64,000 nt of DNA from Dendrobium chrysotoxum (lineage: Eukaryota; Streptophyta; Magnoliopsida; Asparagales; Orchidaceae), in contig CM034305.1 of the NCBI GenBank assembly GCA_019925795.1, forward strand, positions 56,284,573-56,348,572, given 5' to 3'. How positions within the stretch are numbered: position 1 is the stretch's first letter; every line of letters starts with the position of its first letter. Positions 45,560 through 57,439 of this stretch are shown piece by piece. The translations under genes were made by a program, and so were the position numbers. The notes below the pieces were generated by a model, which saw only the letters and a program-made list of their open reading frames with translations, was not told the DNA's origin and ran no database searches.

Positions 45560-47059
45560 ATGCTTTTAGTAGTTTTTTTGCGCTCCTTACATGTCGTATT
45601 TAATTTATCTTGGAACCCGATCAGAGATTCGTGAGGACATGCTTAAAACTATTTTACTTAAACAAAACTTAAAACATTTAAGGTCAAATAATAATTCTAA
45701 CGCTTTTAAGAAGTAAGCCCTGACTGCCGGGAGTTTTTCATGCATACATATTAAAACTTCTCTTCCTTGTTAGGCACCTCCCCACTTGTGACTTCTGGCA
45801 GGCCACTCGACCTATTAGGGTGCAGTCCTGTCAAAGGAATGTTATGCAATCTCTAGGATAAAATCTATTTTTAAGCCTGATTTTAAAATTGCTTTATTCT
45901 GATTTTTAAGCATTTAATTGAGTCAACTAGCATGCATTGCATTAGATACAAACTTAAATGTGTCTAAATCTTTAATTCCATTTTAGTTTAAGCATTTCAC
46001 CCAATATCAGTTAAGAGGTCAATTAGGAATCTGCTCTAGATGTTGACCCCAACTCCTTAAACTAATCTTAAATAACGTCCATACCACTCTACATTAAAGA
46101 CTTGACTCATGGTTTTGAAGCATTTAGGTGATTTATCTGGCTCTCCAATCCAAGCCGGGGTAAGTCCAAGATTACATTATATTAGCTAGGATCCGGGTCA
46201 CTGATTTTTAGTACCCACTTTAAACTTAGGTTCTGAGGCAAAATTTCAATCTTAAGACCTCAACCTTCAGGAATATAAACCCCAACTTTCTAATAAAATT
46301 GATCATTCAAACTAAATATCTCTTTCAATCAAATTTAAGCCCAATACTTAGGATAGATTGGGGTGTTTTCGAAGTAATTTAGAATCTAAAACACCTCTTA
46401 CCCCTCTTCCCTTGACCTCTAGAAAGAATTGTTCAACCTTGAACCAGTTCGAGTTGAAATTCTAACCCTTAACCTCCCTTGTTATCAAACTTTGAATTCT
46501 TAAATAAAATTCGTATCGTTATTTTAATCAAGAGTATTCGTAGGAAAATTTCTGATTTCCCTATGATATAATTAACTATGAAGGCTTACACTCGTAGGAG
46601 ATTTAGAAACCCATACTGGATTTTAAAATCAAACTTTTTTAAAACTTTAATTAATTATCTTTGGAAAAATCAAACTTGATGATCATTATCAACATTTTCG
46701 AATAATCAATCGTGATTGATAATTTTTCTCCCTGGAAAGATATATCAATTACTATTTTTAGTTTGATTATGAGATTAATGATCTTTTTATCCAAATTATT
46801 ATAGTTAAATATTTGATTGAATACTCATTTTGACCATTCGGGGTCATATGTAGTAATTTCTCAAATTCAACTACGATAATCAGGATAAATTCAAAGATTT
46901 GAAATCTAAACCTATTAGGGAACGATATGTTCACCTTCCGAGGCAATATTTCATTCAAAATAAGCGTTCAATTTTAAAATTAAAATTCCAAAAATTAATC
47001 ATTTCCCAAAGAAAATTAAACCTTTTTCAAAACTATACTTTTTTCAATCAAACAAAAAA
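45560..47059 (+). other. Tat element: rest of 5' LTR or leader
   Basis: No coding sequence. It should contain the end of the 5' LTR, but I cannot align it with 63345-64000, so a deletion accompanied the insertions, or the LTR is longer than the window shows. The region ends just before a primer-binding-site-like sequence. Confidence 0.45.
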
Positions 47060-47076
47060 TGGCAACTCCACTGGGA
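47060..47076 (+). promoter_or_regulatory. Candidate primer-binding site
   Basis: tggcaactccactggga resembles the tggcgactcc..ctgggga primer-binding sites I associate with Tat/Ogre-type plant elements (tRNA-Arg-like priming, from memory). The TGG start and its position between the LTR and gag leader fit. Confidence 0.45.
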
Positions 47077-47559
47077 AAAATCTCTCTCTCCATCTTTAAT
47101 AGCGCTATAAATTTTATTGCATCGCTAGTTTTGACTACCTTTCTTTCGTTGGTCCCTATACTCATTTCTTCTTTGGGTGAGTGTGGCCAACTCAATTAAG
47201 ATATGTGAAAAGAGTGGTGAGTGTAGGAAACCTCCCTCAATATTGAGCTTTGATATTTTTTCCTCCAAGTTAATTGGTAGAGAAAAAGAGTCAAGCCAAA
47301 TCCTATCTAAACTTTTCTATAAATGTTAGAAACTTACATGCTTAGCTTAATCAATAGCATGTTAAGTTATATAACTTATAGAAAGTCCATCAATTTCAAA
47401 GTCAAACATTTTCAACATCCTTATCAAATTCTAAATCTTTCTAAAACTCTAAGTGACTTATGCTTAATATCATTATATATAAGATAGTAATCCTTACAAT
47501 CTAATAAATGTGATTAAGTGTAAAGTCATTTTCAAACTTAAAAAATTTTGATCCTTCCG

Positions 47560-48560
47560 ACTAAGTTTACCTTCGATATTTCAATCTCGAATCACTCATC
47601 AGGATGAAAGAGTCGGCTCAAGATGAAAGTCGGGTCAACTCCTTAGCATCTCTTTATTTAAATTTTGTAAACCTTTGTTGAACATCAGTTCAACACCTTG
47701 AGTTTCAAAAATAAGCGGAGATGCAGCCAAAATTTTTTACTTTTTTTCAACATCTATTTCAAAATTATTCAACTCTAATAGTCATTGTTGTATATTTTCC
47801 TACAATGATCGTTATAGTTTAATATATGTAATGACCTTTCAATCCCTCTGGTCGATTCAATTTTTGACATTTCACCCCGAATCACTTATCGGGATAAAAG
47901 AGTCAAGTTATTTTCTTTAGCTCTTCTCTTAAATTTGTAAACCGTTGAGTTGAATGCAAATTCAACACCTTGAATTTTAAAAAATAAGGGGAGATGCTGT
48001 CAGATTTTTGAGTCTCTGACATTCCTTTCAAATCAAATTCAACTTTCATTGTTATATGTATTACTACAGTACACTCTTGTGGTACGACATATACAATGCA
48101 AATTCAATAAGCTTTGAACTCAAATTTAAGATCCAATCTTTCTACCAAATTAAATCCTGACATCTTACCCTTAGACTACTCAGTGGAGTGAGAGCGTCGA
48201 GTTGAGACTTCTTGATTTTCCTGAAAAATTTGTTAACCATCAGGATGAAATCAAATTCAACCTATTGAGTTTCAAATACTCAAGGAAAATCTTTCAATTT
48301 TCAAAATTTCAAATCTCCATTCAAATCTATTCAAGTCAAATCCAGAGCATCGTTGCTATATGTCTTCCTACAATATTCTCTTGTAGTCAAACATATACAA
48401 TGAAAATTCAAATTTTCTTCAAGTCAAAATTGATTTTTATATTTTATCATCATATATCAGATTATAATTCTTATAATTCAATTTACATGATAAAATATTA
48501 AAAATTTCTTGTCAAATTTCAAGTTCAAAATTTTGATTCAAATCTTCTCTTTCAAATTTC
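47560..48560 (+). repeat. About 290-bp tandem repeat in Tat leader, three copies
   Basis: The phrases cgaatcactcatc.ggat, attcaacaccttgagttt, aaataag.ggagatgc and cctacaat..tc..tgtag recur in the same order, with copies starting near 47590, 47880 and 48172. Divergence is high. Confidence 0.65.
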
Positions 48561-48580
48561 TGACAATCAAATCAATTGCA

Positions 48581-51530
48581 ATGGCTGGCAAACTTCTATT
48601 CTCTGTTGACAGTGACCTCCAAGTCGAATAGTTAATTCACAGCCGTGCTATTCAGTTTGGAATGGGCTTTAAGACTTTGAAATTATCTGTGAATGGTGGA
48701 ACAATCATTAACCTCACTGCTGAGGGTTAGAATTGTCTAGTAGTTGATTTAGCAGTGGGGGCAACAAGTGACCTTCCCCCTATGCTAGAGCTAGCAGCAG
48801 ATGCTACACTTACACCTCCTGTATCCTCAATCCAGAATGAGGAGAAGAAGTCTGAAATTAAGTCCACTATTGAGAAGGGATCCTCCAATTCTAGAACACT
48901 ATTTGGCACTAAGAGTGCAAGGAAGAACTATCTGAGAAGGGTGACGAAGGAGATCACCAAATCTAAAAAAATTGCTGAATAAAAGGCTCTGACTTTAGTT
49001 TAGCCTGAGGCTGCTGAGGAGCTGCCTGTCCCTACCTCTTCTCCACTCCTAAAAGGGAGTCATTTTGACCCCCTCGCAGCTACTGCAGGGGAGGAGAGGG
49101 TTGCAAGGATTGCTAGCTCTCCACCTAGCCCGGTCGATTACTCTGTCAAAAGACCCACAAAGGAAAAGTATACTTTGAGAAAGAACCACAAAGAAAAAGT
49201 ATACTTTGAGAACAAGGATGTTAAGGAACATCATTCACACCTGTGCTGCTAAAATAAGTTAGACCAAGGAATAATATGTGAGACACCTGAAGGGGGTGAT
49301 CTCATATAAACTTGAGAAGGAAGTGTTAAAAGAAGAAAGGTCTGAAGCAAGGAACCTGACTCCACAGCTAGTGAGGAGAAACAAAAAGTTAGTCGAGCAA
49401 CCTATCACCTCAGTCTTAGAGGATGGATATCATTGGGTGCCCCATCTTCCGTCTGTAAAAATAGAGGAGATAGTCTTAACTGGATCTGGTAGGGGTTGCT
49501 CTCTCAGCAGTAGACCTCCAGTTCTCCCTTCAGGACTCTCAAAGTTGGCCCCTGTGATAGACAAGTTGAAAGAAATTCTGAAAGATCTTCAGCCAGTTGA
49601 TGTTAAGGGCAAGAGGCCCATGATTTCAGTTGAACCATATGCATCTATGAAGTTGAGCAGATCTCTTGGGATTCAAATTAGGGATTCAGCCTAGTTACCT
49701 GTTAAGGTCCCCCAACTCCGTGTTCAAGGATGTGAGGATTCTACTCTCGTAGATGTTGGAGTTCCCACCTGTCAAACTCCTTCATCACCTTTAAGTTGGA
49801 TACCCCTCACCCTACTGAGGATGTCACCCTTGTGACTACCAACCTTGGGACAGTTAGAAGGGAGGGGATGGTGCCAGATGATGATCAAGAAATGTTATAT
49901 TAGTTAGTAGCGAAACCTACTACTGATGATTTAAAAGTTCAAGAAGTTCTTGCCATGTTGGGCAGTGAAGAGTTCAAAGAAATGATTAACTACAAAGGAT
50001 ACTTGCCCATTAATATTGAGTTAATTGAGGGTAGACCAGTCGATGAGGTGGTCTAGGAGATCAGGAATATACTTAAGAAGAAGGCAATCGAAACCTTCGA
50101 TCCAGAGGTTGATGATTTAATGATAGAGGATTCAGCTGGAAACATCTATATGGTTAAAACTCGATCATCAAATAAAGATGTTGAACTCTCGAAACACCGA
50201 TCTGGTAACGAGGAAGTATCTGCAACTGTAGACTCTGACTCAAATGGCTCGATCAAGTTAAATGAAAAAGATGAGTACATCAAGGGTCTAGAGAGTAAAA
50301 TTGATCAAATGATGCTTAAGATGGAACAAATATAGAATCAGTTGGTTAAAGCTCAACAATCTCAGTCTGAGCAGTTACAACCTACAACCCATATAGTAGG
50401 TGAGCACAACAGGAGAATAGAATCAAGCCCCAGAGTTCCAGAAGTTACTTCACCTCCAGCAAACAAAGATATCCGCCAGATGATTGAGACCCAGGTAAGA
50501 AAGGCCTTAGCACACTCTCAAGGGACTGCATCTATTCAAAAGGGTAGACCATACCCTAAAGAATTTGATTTAGTCCCTTATCCTGAAGGCTTTGTGCCAC
50601 CTTCATTCAAAGTTTTTAGTGGTTTAAAAAACCCAAGACAACATCTAGCCCACTTTCGAGCAAGCTGTTGCAACGCAGGAGGGTCGGATGCTTTACTCTT
50701 TCACCAGTTTGTGAGTAGTTTATCCGGTATTAGTTTTGAGTGGTACGCAAATCTGACGAACGATTCAGTGAAAATATTCACAAAGCTCGAGGGTCTATTG
50801 TTAAAGAGATTCTCAGGATCTCAGCAGCATGTAATCGTTGGTGATCTCGTCATTGAAAAATAAAAACTTGGTGAGTCTTTAGTTGAGTACATCTTGAGGT
50901 GGAGAAACCTCTCGATGAAGTGTGAACCGCAGTTGCAAGAGCAACATGCAGTGGAAATTCTTTTAAAGAACATCCACGGGCCTATTACTTTTCTCCTGAA
51001 GGGTTTCACTATCAAAACCTTCAAAAAAATTTTGAAAGGCTAGCAATCTACATGAAGAGGCTTCCAAAATATCATTCCTGAAGGATTCTACTGAAGAGAA
51101 GAGAGCTAGTAAACCATTGAAGTCTTTTGAAAAAAGAACAGCAATGGTTTCAGCTGTCGATAAGGGGAAGAAACCCACAAATGTTCAGCCAGTAATCATC
51201 CAATTCAACAAAATCAAAAGTCTCTACCTTTTCAGGTAACTTCTCAACCTACCAGAGACTCTCACCTGATTTCTTTTAAAAAGAGATTAGCTCACCCTTA
51301 TCCATTTAAAAGAGAGTTAGTGAGGAAGATCTTTAAGAGCTTACAAAAGAAATAAGATTTTTAATTGCTAGAGGCCAAAAGTTGGAAGAGGCAAATAAAA
51401 AGGATGATCCAACTTTTTGCCCATACCATCGCATGTTAGGCCACACAATCGAAGACTGCATTATCTTCAAGGACTGGCTTGAAAAGAATTTTCGTCAAGG
51501 TAATATCATAATTCTAAAGGTGTACCTGGT
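48581..51530 (+). pseudogene. Tat gag polyprotein, broken
   Basis: Starts at an ATG at 48581 (MAGKLLFSVDSDLQ). The N-terminal 1.6 kb is Ser/Glu/Lys-rich and not conserved enough to name. The capsid-like Retrotrans_gag region lies at 50540-51060 (KVFSGLKNPRQHLAHF, FVSSLSGISFEWYANL, LLLKRFSGSQQ, VEYILRWRNL). A knuckle-like FCPYHRMLGHTIEDC lies at 51415. Stops occur near 48628, 48727, 48979, 49000, 49694, 50333 and 50861; those near 49694, 50333 and 50861 are TAG/TAG/TAA in positions that suit Gln. Gag would form the particle that packages element RNA. Confidence 0.85.
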
Positions 51531-52655
51531 TAATCCGGATCAGGGGTCTGTCAAATCCATTTCAAGTAAGAATTTTAACTCTTCTTTGTCTATAAAAGAT
51601 GGTTGGGATATAGCACTATACCGAACATTTAAAAAATTGATTAACAAATCTTTTCATCTTTCTCAGCAGTTACCGACGAGAGCCCGGGACCCGATTTGGG
51701 AAGTTGACCTCGAGGCTTTGCAGGATGATGTTGGGACAGTTTCCTCTCCAGTAGTCATAGGAACTACTGTATCAAATAAAAATGAAAAGAGTGAACTTTT
51801 TATAGAGAGGAAATCTTGTGATGAGAGATGTGTAAAAGTGGTGGGTGGTGGCTCAAAACTGCTGTCACCATTGATGTTATCTGACTTTTACTTTGCCCCA
51901 TCAAAGGCAAAGGGTCAAAAATTGAATAAAAAGATTGATTCTTCTGCAAATATTTTGATGATTTATGTTGAGAATGAAATTCAAAATGACTCTTATGTTG
52001 AGAATAATCAAGAACAAGCTGAGATCAATCAAGAAAATCAAACACTCAGCTCTGCAGACTTGACCCTTTTAGGGAGAAATGAATCTAATATCTTATTAGA
52101 TGGTGAAATCCCTGAAATTAACTTTCAAGGGAGTCCCATTATGATAGACATTTCTGATTCAGACTCCCATTCAAATAACAACAATCAATTGCCTAAGGAG
52201 AGCATAGACCCCCCTTGAGTTTGTACTTTCGATGATATCATACATTTATAACTACGTTGTGGCAAGGTCTTGCCCCCTAGGCTACCTCCTCAGGATAAAA
52301 GAAAATAAGTTATTTCTGATGATCCAATTCAAATCCTTGCTCAACAATCAACCCCACTTCCTTCAAATCCACCAGGTCCTCATACTAATGTTCCAAGTAT
52401 TGATTATAATGTCTTAGCTCACCATAGGAAGTTACCTACTAAGTTGAGCATTTATGATTCCCTTATCCTTTCAAAAGATATGAGTGAGACTCTAATTAAA
52501 GCACTTCTCAACCAAAAGATTTTCTTAGCTCAATTAGCTTCAACTTCCGAGGAAGAAGCTATGTATTTCAAAGAAATCCTAGGAGTTACCTTCTCCGACG
52601 AAGATTTACTCCTCAAAATTGTGACCACAATTGTCTACTTTACATCATCGTAAAT
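51531..52655 (+). pseudogene. Tat gag-protease spacer region
   Basis: Open for 278 codons from 51382 to 52218, then frameshifted to 52444-52653. The residues are mostly acidic and Ser/Asn-rich (EINFQGSPIMIDISDSDSHS). This matches the poorly conserved spacer before protease in Tat elements. No separate domain recognised. Confidence 0.6.
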
Positions 52656-52976
52656 GTGGGCAAGTTTAAGTTATCAAGAGTTCTCATTGATCCAGGTGCA
52701 TCAGTCAATGTGATAAATATAAAGACTCTCGCATACCTTAGAATTTTTACTAGCAAGCTCTTAACTAACAAGTTAGTGCTTCACGGGTTCAATGAAAAGG
52801 GAAAGAAGGCTTTAGGTTCAGTTATCCTTCTTCTAGAGATAGGAGAATTACAGACTGAAGAGAAATTTTATATAATCAATTCAGCGATGTCCTTTAATGT
52901 GCTTTTAGCTAGGCTCTGGATCCATGAATATAGGATGGTTCCTTATACCCTACATCAGTGCATCAAGTACCAATGA
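52656..52976 (+). pseudogene. Tat aspartic protease
   Basis: VLIDPGASVNVINIKTLAYL carries the retroviral-type aspartic protease active site, with D-P-G-A in place of the common D-S/T-G-A. ARLWIHEYRMVPYTLHQ near 52910 is the conserved Tat protease C-terminal motif (usually GRPWIH). It would cleave the Gag-Pol precursor. It is cut off from its neighbours by frameshifts. Confidence 0.82.
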
Positions 52977-53260
52977 GATGGCATTGAATTTAAAATTAAG
53001 GGTGATCTACAACCATTCTTTATTCAGGAGATCGAGATCTACGAAGATGCGATGTACTACATACCTAAGGGGTCCACTACCTGTTCTAAGGAAGAGATCA
53101 ACATCAAGGAGGAAAAAGTAGAAAGTCAAAGTTCAAAAGCAATTCAAAGGTTTAGAAAAGAAAAAGTCAAAAATTAAAAAAGACAAACATCAAGTAGCGA
53201 AGATGACATCGAGCGCGTGGTCTTTAGCCTCTAAACAGTTTACCTCAAAGAGGTGGGAGG

Positions 53261-54165
53261 ATGGCCCAAAGAGTACGCGGTCGAGGTTACCCTTCAGTTG
53301 AGAAAAGAAATCCCCCAATTTACGTCGAACTTGAAATAAGTTCTGATGAAGAACCAAGAAAAAGGGGTGCCAGAATTGCTTTTGACTATAAAAAAATAAA
53401 TCCTCCTCTGAAGTTTGATCTCACTTTAGAATCAGATAGCGACCAGGAGGTTACGAAATCAAAAATTCAAAGTGTAGAGCCTGAATTGAGTCTATATGAA
53501 AAGCTTAATAGGGAAGTTGAATCCTTAACCTTAACCCCACTATCTGCTGATAGGGTCTCAGGGTTAGTGACTAAGGATGCCCCTAACTTAAATGGAGAAG
53601 TAAGAAAAGTCCAGAAGTTCTTCTCTGGCTCTTCCTCCTCAAGGAATGAAGATGATGTAATCCTCGAGGAGGCAAATTTTAACGAATTAATGGAATTACC
53701 TTTTGGGTACTTTCCTGCTGGTGTTAAGGCTCTTATCTCTAAAGGTTTTGTTCTTAGTCAATGGACTAAGGGTCAGGCTAGATACCACAAAAGTCTCTAG
53801 AATTCAAAATTTAATAAACATTGGACAAGCGGTATCAGCTTTGGTACCGTTAGGTCATTTGACGATGATGAATTTTGTTTAATGATAACTAGTCATCCTG
53901 AATTTAAAAATGTCCCTATTTATTCATTGATTCACTTGATGGATTTTGTTTGGAGACTTTAGATGATTATGACAAACTTCAGGTTCAAGATGCACCCCCT
54001 AAATTCGAAGAAGAAATTAAATCAACAATTGATGAACTTAAAGAAATCAACCTTGGAATAGATGATGACCCTCGCCCCACCTTCATAAGTTCTTTGTTGA
54101 ATGAAGATGAGTCTAAGGATCTAACTCAACTTCTATTTGAGTTTAAGGATTGCTTTACCTAGACA
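53261..54165 (+). pseudogene. Tat protease-RT spacer
   Basis: Frames 53261-53800 and 53950-54162 encode an acidic linker ending in LTQLLFEFKDCFT, then TAG where Trp is expected, then TYDEMSGLS, the conserved start of the RT region in Ty3/gypsy pol. Confidence 0.7.
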
Positions 54166-55300
54166 TACGATGAAATGTCGGGGTTGTCCGCTGACGTAGT
54201 AGTCCATAAACTTGGAATCCGGCATGATGCCATTCCTGTTAAGCAAGCTCCACGACACATGCATTTGTAGATCGAACAACAAGTCGTTTCTAAGTTAAAA
54301 AGTTGGTTGAAGCTGGATTTATTTGGGAGGAATAATATCCTTCTTGGGTAGCCAGTATCGTGCCAGTTCAAAAGAAGAATAGTCAAATTTGAGTCTGTGT
54401 TGACTATAGAGACCTGAACAAGGCATATCCTAAGGATAAATTTCCTTTGCCAATCCCAGAACTCATGGTGGACATTGCCTCTTCGCACGTCATTTTCTCC
54501 TTTATGGATGGCTCATCTGTTTATAATCAAATCAAGATGGCTCCAGAAGATGGGAGAAACACTGCATTTAGAAGTCCTATAGGGATCTTTTGTTATAAAG
54601 TGATGCCCTTTGGCCTTAAAAATGCTGGTGCAACCTACCAACGAGTCATGACTCATATCTTTGATGACTTAATCCATAATCAAGTCAAGTGCTACATCGA
54701 TGAATTAGTTGTGAAGAGTAGAGTGAAATAAGCTTACCTTTATGACTTAAGAATCGTCTTCAAGCGGTTGCGCTGCTACGACCTTAAAATGAATCCCTTG
54801 AAGTGCGCTTTCGGCATCACGTCAGAGAAATTCTTAGGTTTCGTAGTCAGGCATCGTAGAATTGAAATTGATCCTACCAAAATCAAAGCTATCTTAAATA
54901 TACCGCCTCCCAAGAATCTCACTCAACTGAGATCTATTCAGGGTAGGCTGGTGTATATAAGAAGATTCATTGCTAATCTTTTCAGAAGATGTCAACCATT
55001 CTATATCCTGGCTAAAAAGAATGCCAAATTCATTTGGGATGAGAAATATCAATTTGATTTTGAAAATATCAAATAATACCTGACAAATCCGCTAATTTTG
55101 GCAGCCCCTATTCCGGGGAGACCTTTAATCCTTTACACTGCAGCCCTTGACGAATCTCTCGGGGCCCTCTTAGCTCAAATCAATGATGATGGAAAAGAGA
55201 ACGCTCTCTATTACCTAAGTCGAAGACTCCTTCCAATGGAAATCTGTTATCCAACAATCGAGAAACATTCCTTGCCTTAATCTTTGTAGCATAAAAAATA
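54166..55300 (+). pseudogene. Tat reverse transcriptase and RNase H
   Basis: RT motifs in order: YPSWVASIVPV-like (54340, across a TAA), VDYRDLNKAYPKDKFPLP (54398), FSFMDGSSVYNQI (54500), FCYKVMPFGLKNAGATYQR (54590) and the active site YIDELVVKS near 54700. The usual box is Y-V/I-D-D, so the second Asp is Glu here. The connection GFVVRHRRIEIDP is at 54837. RNase H follows (ILYTAALDESLGALLAQ at 55128, LSRRLLPMEICYPTIEK). Stops near 54275, 54335, 54729 and 55074 and frameshifts break it. It made cDNA from element RNA. Confidence 0.9.
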
Positions 55301-55559
55301 AGGTATTACATGCTTTGTCATCAAGTAATCTGATTTTCATTGTCAACCCACTGCAATATCTTATGACCCGGCCCACGTTATCAGGACATTTGACTCACTA
55401 GTCTATGATATTGCTTTAATTTGAAATCACTTTCATTCTCCTGTCTGTTGTGAAAGGGCAGGCTGTCGCCGACTTCCTTGCGGCACACCCACTACCGGCG
55501 AAATCTCCTCTAAATGATGATTTACCTGACAAGTAGATTATGAGTTTTGAGAAATCCAA

Positions 55560-55965
55560 TACTCAAACCTAGGAAATGTATTTTGATGATGCAGTGTCCT
55601 TTTAGCAGGGCAAAATACCTCAATCCACTATTCCTGAAAAAACCAGAGTTGGCCTGGTTTTCATAACACCGGATAAGGGAATGATGCACTTTTCTTACCA
55701 ATTATCAAAACCTTATACGAATAATGAGGCTGAGTACGAAGCTTTGAAAACTGGCCTGGAACCTATAATCCTGATGGAGATTAAAGAGATTAAGATCTAT
55801 GGTGACTCTCAATTGGTGATGAACCAGATTGCAGGGACATATAAGGTCTTGAATCTTATACTCCTTAAATACCACCAGTACACAATGCACTTACTCGAGT
55901 AAATTACCATTGTAACTATATATAGGGTTCCTCATGAAAGCAATTCCTCGGTGGATGCCCTAGCA
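55560..55965 (+). pseudogene. Second RNase H domain (Tat-lineage hallmark)
   Basis: MYFDDAVSF then TAG, then KTRVGLVFITPDKG, SKPYTNNEAEYEALKTGLE, IYGDSQLVMNQIAGTY and SSVDALAKLAKEF: the D-E-D-D order of RNase HI, here as an extra domain after the RT-linked RNase H. Stops lie near 55602 and 55901. This extra RNase H is what assigns the element to the Tat lineage. Confidence 0.85.
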
Positions 55966-56229
55966 AAGCTTGCAAAAGAATTTGCCTGCCCAGAAGAAGT
56001 CTTTATCCCTATAGAAGTACAGGGCCGTCAAGTCCTGTCTCCTATAGATTTGGAGCACCTCAACAAACAATCTCCTCAGGTCCTTTCTACCTCTTCAACA
56101 GTCAATGAAGAAGAAGATTGGAGAAAACCAATAGTTAAATATCTTCATAAGGGCAAGCTTCCCCATGAAAGGTCTCTTGCCAATCAAATCAAGAAATGTG
56201 CCCTATCATATACACTAGTCAACGATACA

Positions 56230-57344
56230 TTATACCATCGATCGTCCGATCAGATGTGACTCCGTTGTTTAGACAAATAAGAGGCCCTGAAGATTGTTAA
56301 TGAAGTCCATGCAGGACTATGCGGTGCTCATCAATCAGGTCCTAAGATGAAAATGAAAATCAGAAGACTTTGTTACTACTGACCTACGATGATTGACGAT
56401 TGCATAAAAATTGTAAAATATTATCATTAGTGTCAAGTTCATGGTGTGGTTTTACATCAACCGCCTAACATATTGCACCCTAAGATAGCCTTGTGGCCCT
56501 TCAAAAGTTAGGGCACGGATATCGTCGGGCCAATTGACCCTCCTTCTTCATGGGGTCACGCTTCATTTTTGCAATGATTGATTATTTTTTAAAGTGGGCA
56601 GAAGCAGTTCCACTAAGAAATGTAACATCATACCATGTAATAAAATTCTTTCGTGATCATTTCGTATATCGATTCAGCGTACCCCGTAGAATTATATTCG
56701 ATAATGGGTCCACTTTCAAGTCTACAAAAATCAACAACTTTGCAAGCCACCATGGTATTAATTGGAGATACTCATCAATCTTTTACCCACGTGCTAATGG
56801 ATTGGCTGAGGCCTTCAATAAAACCCTAGTTCAAATCATTAAAAAGACTTTGGATGACAATAAACGTCAGTCATATGAGAGGTTGGTGAAAGCTTTATGG
56901 GCCTATCGAACCACATATCAAACCCCGACCCAATCCACACCGTTTGTACTAGTGTATGGGTCTGAGGCCGTACTCCCTCTAAAAATTCAAATCCCTTCGC
57001 TCAGAACTGTAATTCAAAACCAAATCACAACAGAGAAGAATGCACAACTTCAACCAGAAGAACTCGAGGGTCTTGAAGAACATCATCTCCAAGCCCATCA
57101 AAATCTAGAACTCTATAGAGCCAGAATGGTTCAAGCTCATGATAAGTTAGTGCGACCTAGAACCTTCCGAGTAGGCGACTCGGTCTTAGTTCTTCGGAGG
57201 CCTATCTTAGCCCAACAAAAGCTTGGTGGGAAGTTTGAACCAACCTGGGAAGGACCCTTCGTAGTAGAAACAGTCTACGAAGGAGGCTTGTATAAGCTAG
57301 TGGACTGTAAAGAAAATCACCCGATGCTTCCTATAAACGGGTGA
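56230..57344 (+). pseudogene. Tat integrase
   Basis: Zinc-binding part at 56280-56450 (EVHAGLCGAHQSG, then a CQVHG pair), with stops at positions of WP (near 56380), CHQC-like (near 56430) and WGTDIVG (56512). The catalytic core has FAMIDYFLKWAEAV, IIFDNGSTFKS and GLAEAFNKTL, so D, D and E are present. The C-terminal part includes FRVGDSVLVLRR and KFEPTWEGPFVVETVYEGG, the GPF/Y module, and ends at 57344. It would insert element cDNA into the genome. Confidence 0.9.
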
Positions 57345-57439
57345 TTCCTGAAGAGATACTATACTTGATGCAGCTCGAATTTCAAATCAATAAAATTTTT
57401 AAATTTTGGATCAATTTGACTCAATTTTTTTCAGCTTTT

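Noticed and set aside
53261..53800. Independent host gene (179 codons)
   Set aside because: It sits in order between Tat protease and RT in the same direction, and its acidic linker character fits the pol spacer.
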